Positions 10,651 through 19,936 are shown, counted from the first letter of the stretch. The stretch is DNA of 64,000 nt from Lachnospiraceae bacterium (GCA_024683645.1 JAIKYA010000075.1:41008-105007); one strand, 5' to 3'. Program-made: numbers and translations. Notes: generated by a model from the sequence alone, not told the origin.

Positions 10651-11027
10651 ATTGCTTCTATCTCTGCTTCCTTTGCTGCTTCATCTGAAGCAAGTTCTGC
10701 CTGAATACGGTTATATATCTCCATGGCTTCAGCCGTTATATCCTCCGTTCCATCGGGAATACCGATATCATCCTCAAAGTATTTATCCCCGAGCGCATCC
10801 GCCAGCAGTTCTTCGGCGGCAGCATCCGGATCATATTCCGCTTTTTCCGGTGCCGTATCGCTGATGTTCACATTCCACCATTTCACCATATTACTGTGGA
10901 GACTGCTGTAAAACTTGTCTCGGTCCAGTCTCTCCATGCGGTCTATACGTGTCAGCGGCTTCTTTTCGACGAAATACTCGGGCTCTTTATTCTTCTGCAT
11001 CTTATGCTCCTTTAATATTTCTTTCAA
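10629..11027 (-). CDS. Hypothetical protein, 132 aa
   Basis: ORF overlaps the upstream HAMP/GGDEF-like gene by 26 bp; no family recognised. Confidence 0.65.
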   Translation of the reverse strand: MKEILKEHKMQKNKEPEYFVEKKPLTRIDRMERLDRDKFYSSLHSNMVKWWNVNISDTAPEKAEYDPDAAAEELLADALGDKYFEDDIGIPDGTEDITAEAMEIYNRIQAELASDEAAKEAEIEAIKNSMGV

Positions 11028-11874
11028 GTTCAGCCATTGCCCGGTTTCTCACATCGGAAGTCCTAAAATCATTTTCGGCATATGCACCGCCCCAGACCAG
11101 TCTGCAGGAAAAGCTGTCACTTGCGCGGTTCAGTCTGCCCACACGTTCAACCCACTTTTCTATCAGACTTCTCGATTCCTTTTCATTATACTCGGTGAAT
11201 ACCAGCAGGAAGTTTTCTCCGGATAGCCTGTAAGCATGTACATTGTCACCGGCCAGCCTGCGCATTTCTCTTGCTACTTTCTGCAGCATGCATTCTTCCG
11301 CTTCGGCACCCAGGTTTTCTTTCAGCTCATCCGTATTGATCACTTTGAGACAGGCAACAAAAATATGTTTCAGCTCGGGATAGACCTCTCTTACACGCTT
11401 CTCATACAGCTCATTGTTGTCGAGCATGGTCATATAATCATGCTGTTCTATCCAGTTATCGCTCTCCGCATTTTTTATCCTGTCATCCGTTACCTCTTTG
11501 TATTTCACTATACTGCGGTAAAGTTCCTCTACCTCATCCCCGCTCTTTATGTTCAGCTCCTGCAGACCGTCATTGTCACTGTTTTCCGTGCTAAGTATAT
11601 CAACGACCGCAGTGATGGATCTGATGGGCTTTGTAATAAGATAATCAATATACAGGGCCGCTATCACCGCAAGTACCAGTGCAACCATAGCTTCTGCAGT
11701 GATCAGTATCACAAAGAAAGATTTTTTTGCATATGCAAGTTCATCGGGCGTATACTTGAAAAGCAGCGCATCTGAATAAAAAACATATGCGATAAACGTG
11801 GAAAAAGCTACCAGTACTATAAGTATACACAGAGTCAGTATAAGCACCCTGCGGCTCAGTGATGTTCCTCTCAT
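11002..11874 (-). CDS. Membrane protein with two TM helices, HAMP-like linker and degenerate GGDEF-like domain
   Basis: Two hydrophobic helices, ITKPIRSITAVVD HAMP-like segment, then a GGDEF-like fold with YRLSGENFLLVF in place of R-x-GGDEF. Confidence 0.7.
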   Translation of the reverse strand: MRGTSLSRRVLILTLCILIVLVAFSTFIAYVFYSDALLFKYTPDELAYAKKSFFVILITAEAMVALVLAVIAALYIDYLITKPIRSITAVVDILSTENSDNDGLQELNIKSGDEVEELYRSIVKYKEVTDDRIKNAESDNWIEQHDYMTMLDNNELYEKRVREVYPELKHIFVACLKVINTDELKENLGAEAEECMLQKVAREMRRLAGDNVHAYRLSGENFLLVFTEYNEKESRSLIEKWVERVGRLNRASDSFSCRLVWGGAYAENDFRTSDVRNRAMAELERNIKGA

Positions 11875-11899
11875 TCCTTCTCCTCCATAAGCTTAAAAC

Positions 11900-12187
11900 T
11901 CAGCTTTCGCTGTCATTACATACACTCATTATATGATCCAGCGCAGCGGACAGTCCTTCTTCGTCAAAAGGAAACTTACGAAAATGCTTTTCTTCATCGG
12001 GCGTACATTCAAAGGAGTACGGCTCGCTCCAGATGCAGGTTTCTATCATATCCGCACCTTCTTCTCCTTCAGGCGGTTTTACCTTTTGTATATAATATCT
12101 GAGTCCCCCGCCGCTCCCGGTATATCTTTCTTTTTTTACATATCCGAGAGTGACCATATGAAGTCCCGCTTTCAGATCAACTGTCAT
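11900..12187 (-). CDS. Hypothetical protein, 95 aa
   Basis: 4-bp overlap with the upstream J-domain gene; no family recognised. Confidence 0.6.
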   Translation of the reverse strand: MTVDLKAGLHMVTLGYVKKERYTGSGGGLRYYIQKVKPPEGEEGADMIETCIWSEPYSFECTPDEEKHFRKFPFDEEGLSAALDHIMSVCNDSES

Positions 12188-12678
12188 TTTTCTGCCTCCG
12201 ATGTCAGGAGCGCTTCTATCGCATGCGCCAGTCTTATCATCTTTATCTCATTCAGTATATCTTTTTCTTTCTTTCGCTGTGCCTTTTCTTCCTGCAGCTT
12301 CTCCCTGCGTTCTTCCAGTTCCTGTCTGGCTTTTTGTTTCTTACGCTCATCCTCGGCTTTGGCCTTCATCTCAAAGCTGCGCCGTCTGTCCCTTACCTCC
12401 TGGCTGCCCGGATGCGAGGTGACCGCTCCGCCTATCACTTTGGACTGTCTGACGCTCTGCGACATGGTCGTCTTACTGACAGCCGCATATACGCTGCCGT
12501 CATACAGCTTCTCCAGAAAGCTGTACGCTTCACTGACTGCAGTAAAACGCTCCGCATCACCGCTGTCGGCATTATCCGGATGGAACCGCTTACTGAGCTT
12601 TCTGTATGCGTTTTTGATCTGTGTCATGTCCGCCCCCGGTGCAACACCGAGTGCGGAACAGGCCATATAATAATCCAT
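12184..12678 (-). CDS. J-domain (DnaJ-like) protein, 164 aa
   Basis: N-terminal J-domain MDYYMACSALGVAPGADMTQIKNAYRKLSKRFHPDNADSGDAERFTAVSEAYSFL with HPD motif; charged coiled-coil C-terminus. Confidence 0.85.
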   Translation of the reverse strand: MDYYMACSALGVAPGADMTQIKNAYRKLSKRFHPDNADSGDAERFTAVSEAYSFLEKLYDGSVYAAVSKTTMSQSVRQSKVIGGAVTSHPGSQEVRDRRRSFEMKAKAEDERKKQKARQELEERREKLQEEKAQRKKEKDILNEIKMIRLAHAIEALLTSEAEK

Positions 12679-12819
12679 TTATTTCCCTGTGCGTCATTCC
12701 CGGGAACCAAGTCCCTGAGGATATTATTCCATTAAAGTACAAAAAGCTGGTTTAATGGCAAATGGCTCTGAAACCGGCATTGAGCAGCTACTTACTGATC
12801 CTGTTGGTTAAGCGCAGTA

Positions 12820-13863
12820 TCAGTATTCAGATTCTTCCTCATAATCATCGTATATATCCGGGTCATACTGATAATTATATGATCCGGTGCTTCCGCCGTT
12901 ATATTGTCTCGGATTGGCCACACCGGTATAGTTCGGATCCAGCTCTCCGAAGATCCAGTGCGCATATATGGCATATTCTTCCTCATACCACGGCAGCTGG
13001 GTATCTTCCAGGAACTCGACTGCGATCATATCGCCGTTATTTATATCTCCGACCAGCATATAATAGCGGTAATTCCAATCTCCCCAGCTCTGATAATCCG
13101 TTGCATAACCTATATAGATCTCTCCGAGCCCCTGTACGGCATAACCTGTCGGCTCATAATAGAAATTATAATTCGGATCGGTCTGTACTCCGCTGCCCCA
13201 GATATAATCATACATCTTGGGAGGAAGGTCGGAAAATACCGTATAGAATTCATTCGGATCGTTTACGTTGGTATAATACAGATAATCGGGATCTCCGTTT
13301 TTCGCCAGTTCAAATCCGTCCAGAGCATATACATCTATCTGCTGGCCGTTAACGGTCAGTCTGTCCGGTTTTAAGCTGCCTCTGTTAGGCTTATCAAAAG
13401 GACTGGGCTTGGGTGTCGGCGTGGGAACACCTACTCTTATACGTACCTTTGTGTCCTCATATCCCTTTGCACTGAGCACTACGACAGCGCTGCCGGGCTG
13501 CTTCGCCTCCACCGAAAAAGAACCGCTGTTGTCTGATTTTACAGTCGCAACATTGCTGTGCTTGGCATTGTATGAAAAATCCTCAAGTGCATCTGCATTA
13601 CTGACTTTAAACGAAGCTTTATCTCCCGGCATCACCGTTAAGGATCTGGTACTTACCGGTATCTCAGGAAGAATCTCGCTTATGACCTCGGTTTCTATAA
13701 GATCGTCATCATTTTCGACAGCGATCTCCTTCTCCTCATATTCCTGATTCTTCTTAGTGTTTTTGACCAGAAATACTATGATCACTCCAATAACAGCCAA
13801 AAAGACTATTGCCATTAGAGCAAGCAGTATCACCAGCGCTTTATTACCATGCTTTTCTTCCAT
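12820..13863 (-). CDS. Membrane-anchored protein with a bacterial Ig-like region, 347 aa
   Basis: N-terminal TM (ALVILLALMAIVFLAVIGVIIVFLV), BIG2-like SLTVMPGDKASFKVSNADALEDFSYNAKHSNVATV, then PTPTPKP linker and Tyr/Asp-rich tail. Confidence 0.65.
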   Translation of the reverse strand: MEEKHGNKALVILLALMAIVFLAVIGVIIVFLVKNTKKNQEYEEKEIAVENDDDLIETEVISEILPEIPVSTRSLTVMPGDKASFKVSNADALEDFSYNAKHSNVATVKSDNSGSFSVEAKQPGSAVVVLSAKGYEDTKVRIRVGVPTPTPKPSPFDKPNRGSLKPDRLTVNGQQIDVYALDGFELAKNGDPDYLYYTNVNDPNEFYTVFSDLPPKMYDYIWGSGVQTDPNYNFYYEPTGYAVQGLGEIYIGYATDYQSWGDWNYRYYMLVGDINNGDMIAVEFLEDTQLPWYEEEYAIYAHWIFGELDPNYTGVANPRQYNGGSTGSYNYQYDPDIYDDYEEESEY

Positions 13864-13929
13864 ACCTCTAAGCCTTCCCTTCCGTGATCTTAAACATATC
13901 GTTATCTTTACGGATGACCTGACAAACGT

Positions 13930-14838
13930 CTAATCAAATTCGTACGGTGTCACCTGATATACGTAATAATTCAGCCAGTTGCTGTAGAGTATATTGCAAT
14001 GACTCCTCCACTGCAGATCCGGTTTGTTATCCGGATTATCATCCGGGTAATAGTTCACCGGTATATGTATCGGCAGCCCCTTTGACATATCTCTTTTATA
14101 CTCGGCATCAAGTGTATAACGGTCATACTCGGGATGTCCCATAAGGAAGATCTGTCTTCCATCTTTTGCCATACAAAGAAGCACTCCGGCTTCCTCCGAT
14201 TCGGCCAGCACCGTTATCTCACTGCAGGCATGTATTACTTCCGATGCTATCGTCGTATGCCTTGAATGCGGAGTATAGAAATAATCATCAAATCCACGGA
14301 CAAGCGGTGTTTTCCTGTGCATCACCCTGTGACGGTAGATACCGAAGAGCTTCCCTGGAAGCTGTATCTTATTGAGTCCGTAATGATAATAAAGCGCAGC
14401 CTGAGCCCCCCAGCAGATATGGAAGGTTGAGGTCACATGTTCTTTTGACCATTCCATGATCTCCTTCATTTCTTCCCAGTAATCCACTTCTTCAAATGGC
14501 ATCTGTTCCACGGGTGCTCCGGTGATGATCATTCCGTCGAAACGCTTGGACTTTATCTTATCAAAAGTCTGATAAAAACTGTTAAGGTGGTTCGCGGAAG
14601 TATTCTGCGAAATATGATTTCTAACCATCAGAAAGGTAACGTCCACCTGCAGCGGCGTATTCGAAAAAGCTCGTAAAAGCTGCAGTTCCGTATCCTGCTT
14701 GACCGGCATGAGATTAAGGATCGCAACCTTCAGGGGTCTTATGTCCTGATGCATTGCCCTGTTCTCATCCATTACGAATATGTTTTCATTCTCCAGCTGC
14801 TCTTTCGCCGGAAGCTCGTTTTTAACTCTTATAGGCAT
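13930..14838 (-). CDS. metA: Homoserine O-acyltransferase, MetA family
   Basis: [23 protein letters not shown]...[16 protein letters not shown]; full-length MetA. Confidence 0.95.
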   Translation of the reverse strand: MPIRVKNELPAKEQLENENIFVMDENRAMHQDIRPLKVAILNLMPVKQDTELQLLRAFSNTPLQVDVTFLMVRNHISQNTSANHLNSFYQTFDKIKSKRFDGMIITGAPVEQMPFEEVDYWEEMKEIMEWSKEHVTSTFHICWGAQAALYYHYGLNKIQLPGKLFGIYRHRVMHRKTPLVRGFDDYFYTPHSRHTTIASEVIHACSEITVLAESEEAGVLLCMAKDGRQIFLMGHPEYDRYTLDAEYKRDMSKGLPIHIPVNYYPDDNPDNKPDLQWRSHCNILYSNWLNYYVYQVTPYEFD

Positions 14839-14842
14839 GTCT

Positions 14843-16816
14843 CTACTCCAGATATTGTTTTATAAAATCCTCTTCCGAAATGATCTCCACTCCGAGTGCT
14901 TTAGCCTCTTTGTTTTTGGAAGAGCTTGAATTTACATCGTTGTTTATAAGGCATTTTGTTTTTCCGGTCACTTTTCCGGTCACTTTTCCGCCCTTTGCCT
15001 CTATCGCTTCCTTCAGTTCAGCTCTCGAAGCATATTTATTCAGACTTCCGGTTACAACAAATACAAGTCCGGCCAGACTGCTGTCACCGCTGTTTACGCG
15101 CTTGCTGATGCTAAGCCGGTCAAGCAGCTTCTCCATGACTGCCAGGAAGTTCTCATCATGCATGCAGCGGTATATATCGGAAGCCATGACCGGCCCGACC
15201 TTGTCTATAGCCGAGAGCTCATCCTCCGAAGCCGCACGTATCGCACTTATATCGTCATCAAAATGTGCAGCCACCATCTTTGCATTGGCCGCTCCCACGC
15301 CCGGTATCCCGAGCGCATAGAGCACTCTGGGCAGTGTTGTCTCTCTGCTCTTATCGATCGCATCAAGCAGGTTGTCACAGGACTTTTCTTTAAAGCCTTC
15401 CAGCTTAAGTACCTCTTCCCTGGATTCCCTCAGTCTGTATATGTCCGCGAACTCCTTTATAAGTCCTGCCTGTATCAGCTTATCCAGAGTCATTTCGGAA
15501 AGCCCTTCAATGTTCATCGCATCTCTTTCAACGAAGTGCACAAAACTCTTCAGCTTCCTTGCAGGACATTCCTCATTGGTACATTTGAGTACCTCAGAAT
15601 CCGCCGCCTTTTCGATCACTGCCTCCGCTCCGCATACGGGGCACTTATCCGGTATTATCAGATCATCACTCTTATCATGATTTTCCGCGATCTGCGGGAT
15701 GATCATGTTGGCCTTATATACGCTTATCCTGTCTCCGATCCCCAGCTTCAGTTCCTTAATGATACTGATATTGTGAATGCTGGCTCTGGATACGCTGGTT
15801 CCCTCGAGCTCCACGCTGTCAAATATCGCTACGGGATTTATAAGCCCCGTTCTGGAAGTATTCCATTCCACTTCACGCAGCACCGTATCAGCGGTCTCGT
15901 CAGACCACTTAAATGCTATGGCGCCCCTGGGAAACTTGGCCGTACGTCCAAGCGATTCCGCATATGCCTTATCATCATATGCAAGCACCAGACCGTCGGA
16001 AGGGATATCGTTGCTTATGATCTTCTTCTCAAAATCCCCTATCTTTTCCACTACGTTGCCTGCATTTACCTTTTCATACTCTACCACGGTAAAGCCCTGC
16101 TGCTTAAGAAATTCAAACTCTGCAGACATTGAATGCGCCAGATCGTGCGCCTTCCCGTCCTTATCCACAGCCGACACCAGAGCAAAGGCGATCACCCTCA
16201 CACTCCTTGCTGCAGTCACCGCACTGTCAAGCTGTCTTACAGAACCGCTGGCAAGATTTCTCGGGTTTTTATACTTTGCATCAGCATCATCTATCTCTGC
16301 ATTTATACGTTCAAAATCGCTGTAAGTGATAACAGCCTCGCCTCTGATCACCAGCTCGCCGTCATAAGGTATCTTTACCGGAAGATTTACAAATGTCTTC
16401 GCATTTGCCGTTACTACCTCTCCGGTCTCACCGTTCCCACGTGTTACGCACTTTAACAGTTCACCGTTCTGATATGTCAGCACAACAGTAAGACCGTCCT
16501 CTTTCCAGGAAAGCAGCCCCTCTTTGTCTCCGAGCCATTCAGCCAGTTCCTCACGGCTTTTTGTCTTTCCCAGAGACAGCATCGGCGAAGCATGCCTTTC
16601 TTTCGGCAGACTGTCCACAGCTTCATAGCCTACGCTAATCGTAGGACTTCCCGCACGTACTATACCCGTTTCTTTTTCGAGAGCCGCCAGTTCATCATAG
16701 AGCTTATCGTACTCAAAATTGCTCATGATCTCCCGATCCTCAGCATAATAAGCCCTCGAAGCCTCGGAAAGCAATGCGGTCAGTTCATCTATTCTCTTTA
16801 TCTTTTCATTATCCAA
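14843..16816 (-). CDS. ligA: NAD-dependent DNA ligase LigA
   Basis: [11 protein letters not shown] (KxDG), Cys4 zinc finger CPVCGAEAV...[10 protein letters not shown], HhH region, C-terminal BRCT. Confidence 0.93.
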   Translation of the reverse strand: MDNEKIKRIDELTALLSEASRAYYAEDREIMSNFEYDKLYDELAALEKETGIVRAGSPTISVGYEAVDSLPKERHASPMLSLGKTKSREELAEWLGDKEGLLSWKEDGLTVVLTYQNGELLKCVTRGNGETGEVVTANAKTFVNLPVKIPYDGELVIRGEAVITYSDFERINAEIDDADAKYKNPRNLASGSVRQLDSAVTAARSVRVIAFALVSAVDKDGKAHDLAHSMSAEFEFLKQQGFTVVEYEKVNAGNVVEKIGDFEKKIISNDIPSDGLVLAYDDKAYAESLGRTAKFPRGAIAFKWSDETADTVLREVEWNTSRTGLINPVAIFDSVELEGTSVSRASIHNISIIKELKLGIGDRISVYKANMIIPQIAENHDKSDDLIIPDKCPVCGAEAVIEKAADSEVLKCTNEECPARKLKSFVHFVERDAMNIEGLSEMTLDKLIQAGLIKEFADIYRLRESREEVLKLEGFKEKSCDNLLDAIDKSRETTLPRVLYALGIPGVGAANAKMVAAHFDDDISAIRAASEDELSAIDKVGPVMASDIYRCMHDENFLAVMEKLLDRLSISKRVNSGDSSLAGLVFVVTGSLNKYASRAELKEAIEAKGGKVTGKVTGKTKCLINNDVNSSSSKNKEAKALGVEIISEEDFIKQYLE

Positions 16817-16848
16817 GCTGCTCTTCCCCCTGCAATTTCAACCAGTAT

Positions 16849-16877
16849 ATTTTACCACAAAATCCCCCCACACACAA
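16849..16877 (-). promoter_or_regulatory. Promoter TTGTGT-17-TAAAAT (extended -10 TGG) upstream of ligA
   Basis: Minus strand: TTGTGT (16877-16872), 17 nt, TGgTAAAAT (-10 at 16854-16849). Confidence 0.6.
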
Positions 16878-16884
16878 CCAAATA

Positions 16885-16893
16885 TGCTATAAT
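16885..16893 (+). promoter_or_regulatory. Extended -10 (TGcTATAAT) for the 16994 gene
   Basis: TATGCTATAAT about 100 nt upstream of the ATG; no good -35 seen. Confidence 0.5.
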
Positions 16894-16993
16894 TGCCATT
16901 AAGACGACTGCGTTAGCTGCGGCCAGCGCCAGCAGGCGGCTTTACCGGTTTGAAGGATGATCATAAGCCGTATTGTTAACGAGGAAACATTAT

Positions 16994-18760
16994 ATGAAAA
17001 AAAAATATGCCAATATCCTGCTGTTTATGATCCTGATACTGACTTTGGCTAATTCTCTGTACTGGGGAAACCGCAAGGAAGGCTATCACGTCGATGAGAT
17101 GTATATGTACGGTACCGCTAACAGTGAATACCTTCCGTTTATGCATATGGGGCCGCAGGAATACAGCGTACGGGAATGGATGCACGAATACGGAGCTGCA
17201 TCGGATCCGGTATCCTTTCTTAAAAACATACGAAAAGACATTGGAATACTTAAAGCCTGCAACTGGAACATTAAGGCTTCTCCTATATATACCGCATATC
17301 AGCATGCCAGGGAATGCAGCAATGATACCTATACCAGCGGCTGGATGAACGGCAGTGATTACAGGGATTATCTTACGGCATCGGAAGATTCACGTTTCAA
17401 CTACTTCTCGGTGTATTATAATTTCCGCGGCGATAATCATCCCCCGCTGTATGCTGTGCTGCTGCACACGGTATGTTCGTTTTTCCCTGGCAGGTTCAGC
17501 AAATGGTTTGGCATAGGTCTCAACAGCGCTATAGTATCATTAACGGTTCTTCTGTTATATACGGTCGTAAACAGGCATCTGGGCGGTCCCGTGCCTGCTC
17601 TTATGATAAGCTGCCTCTACGGACTCAGTACCGCTGCGGCTCTCGGCACTGTATTTATCAGGATGTACGGTCTGCTGACTTTAAGCGTACTCGGCTTCAT
17701 TTATGCACATCTGAGAATGACGGACAAAAACTTCAAATGGAATAAAAAAGACAGAAGAATACTTGTTTTGTTTACGCTTCTGGGCTATCTCACCCAGTAT
17801 TACTTTCTTATATTTGCATTCTTTACAGCAATCACGTTTTCACTGATATTGATCAGGAATAAAAGAGCCTCCTTCCTTTTCAGATATATCAGAACTCTTA
17901 TCATCACCGGCATCACAGGCCTTATCCTCTGGCCTTTTACCTTAAAGGCGATATTCTCCGGAACCAGAAGTGCCGAGAGTTTCGGAAGCATTTTTAACTT
18001 AAGCGATCTGACTGTCAGGATTAAAACCATGCTGGGAGTACTTTCCGACAGCACTGTGGGGCTGCCTTATCCTCTGTTTCTGCTGCTTCTGCTGTTTCTT
18101 CCGCTTGCAGCCTGTATGACGGCAAAGTTCAAAAAAGATCTGCGTCTCATAGCTGTCAGTGAAAAAGGCTTTATACTTATCGTGCCCTTTACTTTCTATT
18201 TTCTCATCGTATCAAAGATAATCCCCTACCTTGTGGACCGTTATATCATGTGTCTGTTCCCTCTTTGTTTCATACTGCTGTTTTGTCCGTTTGCATATCT
18301 GACAAAACAGCTTGTTTCAAAAAAGGCCGGATGCAGCCTTGTCCTCACAGCCGGCTTTGTACTGTTCCTTATCACTTCTTCCGCCTTCAGACATTACAAT
18401 CCCTATCTTTTTGAAGGCGGCCAGGAAACTGATCCTGTTGCAGCCGGGACGGATTGCATATATATACTTCCTGCAAACTGGTGGAACCAGAGTGCCGAAG
18501 ATACCCTGCTTCTGTCACAATGCGAAAGAAGCGCTGTTGTTGCCGAGGATAAGCTGGACTGCCTAAACAAAAGCTATGCTCCTGATCCCGGTGATAAGCT
18601 GATGATCGTTATAAGAGAAGGTCTCGATACTGATGCTGACCTTGCATATCTTAAGGATAATCTCATTAAGCCCGGCAGCAATCTCTCTTTCAAAGAAAAA
18701 AGCCGCGACATAAGCCGCGGCCGGACAGTCATAACTTTTGATCTATCCGAGGCACTCTGA
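16994..18760 (+). CDS. Multi-TM glycosyltransferase-like membrane protein (GT-C / PMT-like)
   Basis: About 10 hydrophobic helices, N-terminal NRKEGYHVDEMYMYG (acidic motif after TM1), DNHPPLYAVLLHTVCSFFPGRFSKW typical of GT39/PMT_2-like proteins. Track start 16973; ATG at 16994 is preceded by GAGGAAA. Confidence 0.75.
   Translation: MKKKYANILLFMILILTLANSLYWGNRKEGYHVDEMYMYGTANSEYLPFMHMGPQEYSVREWMHEYGAASDPVSFLKNIRKDIGILKACNWNIKASPIYTAYQHARECSNDTYTSGWMNGSDYRDYLTASEDSRFNYFSVYYNFRGDNHPPLYAVLLHTVCSFFPGRFSKWFGIGLNSAIVSLTVLLLYTVVNRHLGGPVPALMISCLYGLSTAAALGTVFIRMYGLLTLSVLGFIYAHLRMTDKNFKWNKKDRRILVLFTLLGYLTQYYFLIFAFFTAITFSLILIRNKRASFLFRYIRTLIITGITGLILWPFTLKAIFSGTRSAESFGSIFNLSDLTVRIKTMLGVLSDSTVGLPYPLFLLLLLFLPLAACMTAKFKKDLRLIAVSEKGFILIVPFTFYFLIVSKIIPYLVDRYIMCLFPLCFILLFCPFAYLTKQLVSKKAGCSLVLTAGFVLFLITSSAFRHYNPYLFEGGQETDPVAAGTDCIYILPANWWNQSAEDTLLLSQCERSAVVAEDKLDCLNKSYAPDPGDKLMIVIREGLDTDADLAYLKDNLIKPGSNLSFKEKSRDISRGRTVITFDLSEAL
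18695..18721 (-). terminator. Minus-strand terminator for carD, inside the 3' end of the plus-strand gene
   Basis: Minus strand reads GCCGCG-gcttatgt-CGCGGC-TTTTTTC; hairpin 18702-18721 followed by a T tract. Confidence 0.65.
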
Positions 18761-19231
18761 CAATTCCTCGACTGCCTGATCCATAGTCCACCCCATTGCT
18801 ATCGCCATCTCCGAAAACAGCATACGTTCGGCATATGTGAGCATCTTTGCATCGGCGATATTTAAACTCTTATGGTTCTTTTTATTCTCGTGCTTAACTT
18901 CCCTGAGCTGGCGTATAAGATTGGTCACATTGTCCATGTCACCGCTCTTAAGTATCACGTCGCACTCTTCCCTTGCAGGCATTTTTCCTTTTCTCTTACT
19001 CTTTTTGATGGTGGGAAGACGCTTCTCAGCTTCTTTCTTTTCGATGACCTTACGTATTATCTCCGCCTCGCGGTCAACAGGAACGTAGATCTTATCCCTG
19101 CTGTCATAGTAAGGCTGAAGGGTATAATAAATTTTGTCATTACTGCCGAATTCGAGCTTTCCTATGTCCACAACTTCGCAAGCCCCTGATACACCGTAAA
19201 GAACATAATCTCCGATCTTAAATTTGTACAT
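18743..19231 (-). CDS. CarD-like transcriptional regulator
   Basis: MYKFKIGDYVLYGVSGACEVVDIGKLEFGSNDKIYYTLQPYYDSRDKIYVPVD matches the CarD/CdnL N-terminal RID domain; ATG at 19231 preferred over track start 19252. Confidence 0.88.
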   Translation of the reverse strand: MYKFKIGDYVLYGVSGACEVVDIGKLEFGSNDKIYYTLQPYYDSRDKIYVPVDREAEIIRKVIEKKEAEKRLPTIKKSKRKGKMPAREECDVILKSGDMDNVTNLIRQLREVKHENKKNHKSLNIADAKMLTYAERMLFSEMAIAMGWTMDQAVEELSECLG

Positions 19232-19297
19232 GATAACCTCACTTCCGGCCACGCGTCACTTTTGACAAAACTTCGATTTCTCCCCTCATGTTATATT

Positions 19298-19303
19298 ATT
19301 ATA
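19298..19303 (-). promoter_or_regulatory. -10 element TATAAT upstream of carD
   Basis: Minus strand gtgTATAATaatataac about 65 nt before the carD ATG; -35 poorly defined. Confidence 0.45.
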
Positions 19304-19374
19304 CACTACTATGCAAAAATTTCCAGTGTTATTTTTCTTTTATAAGCAATTTTTCCGGTATTACCATAAGAATA

Positions 19375-19468
19375 GCATGTCGCTTGCGACATGCGAGCGC
19401 CTCGCGCGGTTGCCGCAGGCAACATTTTCCTCTCGCGCGAGTGCGCATCCCGCCCGGAGGGCTTTTTT
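19375..19468. repeat. Compound palindromic intergenic element
   Basis: GCATGTCGC-tt-GCGACATGC (19375-19394); CTCGCGCG (19401-19408) pairing with CGCGCGAG (19434-19441) around GTTGCC-gca-GGCAAC (19409-19423); GCCC-gga-GGGC followed by T6 (19452-19468). Confidence 0.8.
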
Positions 19469-19474
19469 GCTTTA

Positions 19475-19497
19475 AGGAAATTCCAGAGGAATTTCCT
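19475..19497. repeat. Perfect 10-bp hairpin AGGAAATTCC-aga-GGAATTTCCT
   Basis: Direct reading of the sequence. Confidence 0.8.
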
Positions 19498-19511
19498 ATA
19501 AAGAAAAAATA

Positions 19512-19537
19512 AAAAGGCCGGAGTGATCCGGCCTTTT
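19512..19537. terminator. Intrinsic terminator downstream of HU
   Basis: AAAAGGCCGGA-gtga-TCCGGCCTTTT; 11-bp stem, about 20 bp downstream of the HU stop on the minus strand. Confidence 0.85.
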
Positions 19538-19556
19538 CTACACGGTCAAAAAATTC

Positions 19557-19853
19557 TTACTTTTTCTTAGCGCCGTTTACAGCATCCTTAAGAGCCTTGC
19601 CGGCTTTGAACTTAGGAGACTTGGAAGCCTTGATCTTGATGGTAGCGCCTGTCTGAGGGTTACGTCCTGTGCGGGCTTTTCTCTCAGAAACTTCGAATGT
19701 ACCGAAGCCTACCAGTGAAACCTTCTTGTCGCCCTTCTTGTTGCTGAGTTCTTTCTTAACCACATCGATAAATGCGTTTAAGCCGGCCTCAGCGTCCTTC
19801 TTGGACAGACTAGCCTTCTTTGCCATAGCTTCAACTAATTCTGCTTTGTTCAT
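19557..19853 (-). CDS. hup: HU family DNA-binding protein
   Basis: [28 protein letters not shown]...[45 protein letters not shown]. Confidence 0.97.
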   Translation of the reverse strand: MNKAELVEAMAKKASLSKKDAEAGLNAFIDVVKKELSNKKGDKKVSLVGFGTFEVSERKARTGRNPQTGATIKIKASKSPKFKAGKALKDAVNGAKKK

Positions 19854-19907
19854 GATTTTCTCCTCTCAAAAGCAATTATTTAGTGACCCTGTGCCACTTA
19901 TGAAAAT

Positions 19908-19936
19908 ACAATACCACTAAAAACAAGCTTTTGCAA
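19908..19936 (-). promoter_or_regulatory. HU promoter TTGCAA-17-TATTGT
   Basis: Minus strand -35 TTGCAA (19936-19931), 17-nt spacer, -10 TATTGT (19913-19908). Confidence 0.6.

Noticed and set aside
15158-16132. 324-aa plus-strand ORF opposite ligA (also 28900-29877 opposite mutL, 51065-52054 opposite ftsK, 27473-28357 opposite miaA)
   Set aside because: Shadow ORFs opposite well-conserved genes; no SD/promoter logic or domain similarity.
13864-16816. SAM riboswitch or T-box ahead of metA (and T-box ahead of thrC)
   Set aside because: metA follows ligA with a 4-bp gap and the thrC leader is short; I saw no T-box GGTGG/ACCGC signature.
16900-16960. GC-rich agctgcggccagcgccagcaggcggct in the GT-C gene leader as a structured element
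   Set aside because: Only weak, ambiguous pairings; not convincing by eye.
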